Shown piece after piece: positions 5,074 through 6,681 of a stretch of 6,681 bases of DNA. This DNA is from an uncultured Coriobacteriia bacterium. GTDB taxonomy: Bacteria; Actinomycetota; Coriobacteriia; Coriobacteriales; QAMH01. The stretch spans positions 1 through 6,681 of the forward strand of contig CASDTD010000143.1 of NCBI GenBank assembly GCA_949283445.1, in the 5' to 3' direction. Each line of letters opens with the position of its first letter. Positions within the stretch are counted from its first letter, which is position 1. Under the pieces are notes generated by a model. It was given only the letters and a program-made list of their open reading frames with translations. It ran no database searches and was not told the origin of the DNA. Both the position numbers and the translations under genes were made by a program.

Positions 5074-5096
5074 GGAAATGAAGGAGCCCAGTACCC

Positions 5097-5576
5097 ATGG
5101 CAAGCAACAGCAACGACACCATTCTCACAAGTGAGGGCAAGGCGAAGCTCGAAGAAGAGCTGCATTACCTCGAGACGGTGAAGCGCGATGAGATCGGCGA
5201 GCGCATCCGCGTGGCGCGCGAGTTCGGCGATATCTCTGAAAACTCCGAATACGACGATGCGAAAAACGAGCAGGCGTTCACCGAGCAGCGCATCGCCCAG
5301 ATCAACGAGATTCTTTCCAACGCGCAGGTCGTCGATGCTCCCAAGCGCGGCAACAAGGCCGTCATCGGCTCCACGGTCACGCTGGTCGATGCCAAGGGGC
5401 GCGAGCGCACCTTCACCATCGTCGGCGGCGCGGAAGCCGACGCCGCAGAGGGCAAGATTTCCAACGAGTCCCCCGTGGGCGCGGCGGTGCTCGGCCACAA
5501 GAAGGGCGACGAGATTTCCTATGAGGGGCCGACGGGCCGCAAGATGACGTTCACGCTCGCCAAGGTCGGTCACTAA
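5097..5576 (+). CDS. greA: Transcription elongation factor GreA
   Basis: The start ATG 5097 has AAGGAG (5081-5086) 10 bases upstream. The 159 residues match the usual GreA length of about 158. The N-terminal antiparallel coiled coil (about 11-80) carries the tip motif 'FGDISENSEYDDAKNEQ' with the acidic residues Asp45 and Glu48. In known GreA the equivalent pair coordinates the catalytic Mg2+ in the RNA polymerase secondary channel. The C-terminal FKBP-like domain (about 85-159) includes 'SPVGAAVLGHKKGDEISYEGPTG'. GreA stimulates cleavage of backtracked RNA and so rescues stalled polymerase. The stop codon overlaps the lysS start, so the two genes are translated from one mRNA; greA-lysS pairs also occur in other Gram-positive bacteria. 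Confidence 0.97.
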   Translation: MASNSNDTILTSEGKAKLEEELHYLETVKRDEIGERIRVAREFGDISENSEYDDAKNEQAFTEQRIAQINEILSNAQVVDAPKRGNKAVIGSTVTLVDAKGRERTFTIVGGAEADAAEGKISNESPVGAAVLGHKKGDEISYEGPTGRKMTFTLAKVGH

Positions 5577-6681
5577 TGGCAGACGAGCAGACCGAAATCA
5601 TCGACGACCCTATCGAGGTCAGGCGCAACAAGCGTGCCGCGCTTATCGCGGCGGGCGAGCAGCCCTATGGGCACAGCTTCAAGACAAGCGACCATGTGGC
5701 CGACTTGGAAGCCCGTTATGCGGAACTGCCGGATGGCGAGACGACCGAAGACGTCGTCACCGTCGCCGGGCGCATCATGGCGATTCGCCGTCAGGGCAAG
5801 ATCGTCTTCATGGGGCTGAAGGACGCCACGGGGACAGTTCAGCTGTTCATTCGCATCAACAATGTGGGCGAAGAAGCGTTCGAGAAAATCAAAGACCTTG
5901 ACGTGGGCGACTGGGTTGGCGTGGAAGGCGCGGTCATGCGTACGCGCCGCGGCCAGCTTTCCGTTGCGCCTACGAGCGTCGAGTTACTCTCGAAATCGCT
6001 TCGGCCGCTGCCCGAAAAATTCCATGGCCTGCAGGACAAAGAGCTGCGCTATCGTCAGCGTTACGTCGACTTGACGGTGAACGACGAAGTGAAAGAGACG
6101 TTCGTCAAGCGTTCGAAGATTGTCGCGGCGGTGCGCGCCTATTGTCAGGAGCAGGGGTATCTGGAAGTCGAGACGCCCATGCTGCACCCCATCATGGGCG
6201 GTGCCACGGCCAAGCCGTTCACGTCGCACTTCAACGCGCTGGACATGGAAGTCTACCTGCGCGTGGCGCCGGAACTCTACCTCAAGCGCCTGCTGGTGGG
6301 CGGGTTCGAGCGCGTGTTCGAGATCAACCGTTGCTTCCGCAACGAGGGCATGGACCTGACGCACAACCCCGAGTTCACGACTATCGAGGCGTATTGTGCG
6401 TTTTCCGACCTCGACGGCATGATGGATTTCGCCGAAGGCGTGTTCCGCGCTGCGGCTCTGGCCGCCAACGGCTCGCTGCAGTGCACCTACCAGGATCACG
6501 AAATCGACTTCTCCAAGCCGTTCAGGCGCGCGACCATGATCGAGCTCGCCAGCGAGGCGGCGGGGGAGGATGTCTCGTTCGAGCGCAGCTTGGAAGACCT
6601 GCGCGCGCTGGCGAGGAAATCCGGCGTCGAGGTGCAGGAGTCCTGGGGCAAGGGTAAGCTCATCTCCGAGATTTTCGAGGA
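5576..6681 (+). CDS. lysS: Lysine--tRNA ligase, class II (partial, 3' end missing)
   Basis: The ATG at 5576 overlaps the greA stop (TAATG). The frame stays open for 368 codons to the window end, against about 490-510 for the full enzyme. The N-terminal helix is followed by an OB-fold anticodon-binding domain (about 59-150, 'VAGRIMAIRRQGKIVFMGLKDATG' region). The catalytic core starts near 165 with 'LRYRQRYVDL'. Motif 1 includes 'EVETPMLHPIMGGATAKPF' (197 onward). Motif 2 includes 'FRNEGMDLTHNPEFT' with Arg255 and Glu257. Motif 3 lies outside the window. The enzyme charges tRNA-Lys with lysine in the cytoplasm. Only a weak AAGG lies 10 bases upstream, consistent with translational coupling to greA. 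Confidence 0.97.
   Translation, partial: MADEQTEIIDDPIEVRRNKRAALIAAGEQPYGHSFKTSDHVADLEARYAELPDGETTEDVVTVAGRIMAIRRQGKIVFMGLKDATGTVQLFIRINNVGEEAFEKIKDLDVGDWVGVEGAVMRTRRGQLSVAPTSVELLSKSLRPLPEKFHGLQDKELRYRQRYVDLTVNDEVKETFVKRSKIVAAVRAYCQEQGYLEVETPMLHPIMGGATAKPFTSHFNALDMEVYLRVAPELYLKRLLVGGFERVFEINRCFRNEGMDLTHNPEFTTIEAYCAFSDLDGMMDFAEGVFRAAALAANGSLQCTYQDHEIDFSKPFRRATMIELASEAAGEDVSFERSLEDLRALARKSGVEVQESWGKGKLISEIFE

Noticed and set aside
1..6681. CRISPR array or insertion sequence
   Set aside because: The only repeats are the tandem tRNA fragments and the CGTGCC decamers; no regular spacer array, transposase frame or terminal inverted repeats were seen.

Overview
The window is high-GC bacterial DNA in which every supported gene lies on the + strand. 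Together, the Tat-exported NlpC/P60 hydrolase ending in a 'HHCGLAIGGG...MIHAPHTG' block, a short TatA, a greA-lysS pair, GC-rich codon choice and extended -10 promoters suggest a Gram-positive actinobacterium, most likely class Coriobacteriia (Eggerthella/Slackia-like). That placement is an inference from protein style, not from a database search.

Left edge (1-625). The window opens in the last 33 codons of an SH3-like cell-wall-binding protein, followed by a strong hairpin. After it comes about 450 bp without a convincing gene. This stretch holds the most unusual signal in the window: at 395-448 lies the 3' half of a tRNA-Leu(UAA), from anticodon loop through long variable arm, T-arm and acceptor strand to an encoded CCA, with no matching 5' half upstream. 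It is followed head-to-tail by a decayed second copy (457-505) that lacks 6 bp of the T-arm. About 100 bp before it are 10-bp direct repeats beginning CGTGCC. The simplest reading is the right-hand attachment scar (att) of an integrative element or prophage. The element would extend leftward out of the window, possibly including the SH3 protein, to an intact tRNA-Leu.

Central block (595-3126). An unrecognised 132-residue charged protein has its own -10 box, ribosome binding site and terminator. Next is a trans-type polyprenyl diphosphate synthase whose start codon sits so close to a TATGAT box that its mRNA may be leaderless. It is followed with a 9-nt gap by a protein with two peptidoglycan-binding (PG_binding_1) domains, a C-terminal domain I do not recognise, and no signal peptide. 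The two probably form an operon linking isoprenoid lipid supply and cell-wall function.

Cell-wall hydrolase, tRNA and Tat (3127-4996). A twin-arginine signal, a PcsB/CwlO-like coiled coil, a Gly/Ser/Asp linker and an NlpC/P60 catalytic domain make up a secreted peptidoglycan endopeptidase with its own promoter and terminator. A single tRNA-Pro(CGG) with its own terminator separates it from tatA, which encodes the pore-forming component of the Tat translocase that probably exports it.

Right edge (4997-6681). After a hairpin come greA (transcript-cleavage factor) and lysS (class II lysyl-tRNA synthetase). They overlap by one base (TAATG) and form a housekeeping operon; lysS runs off the window.
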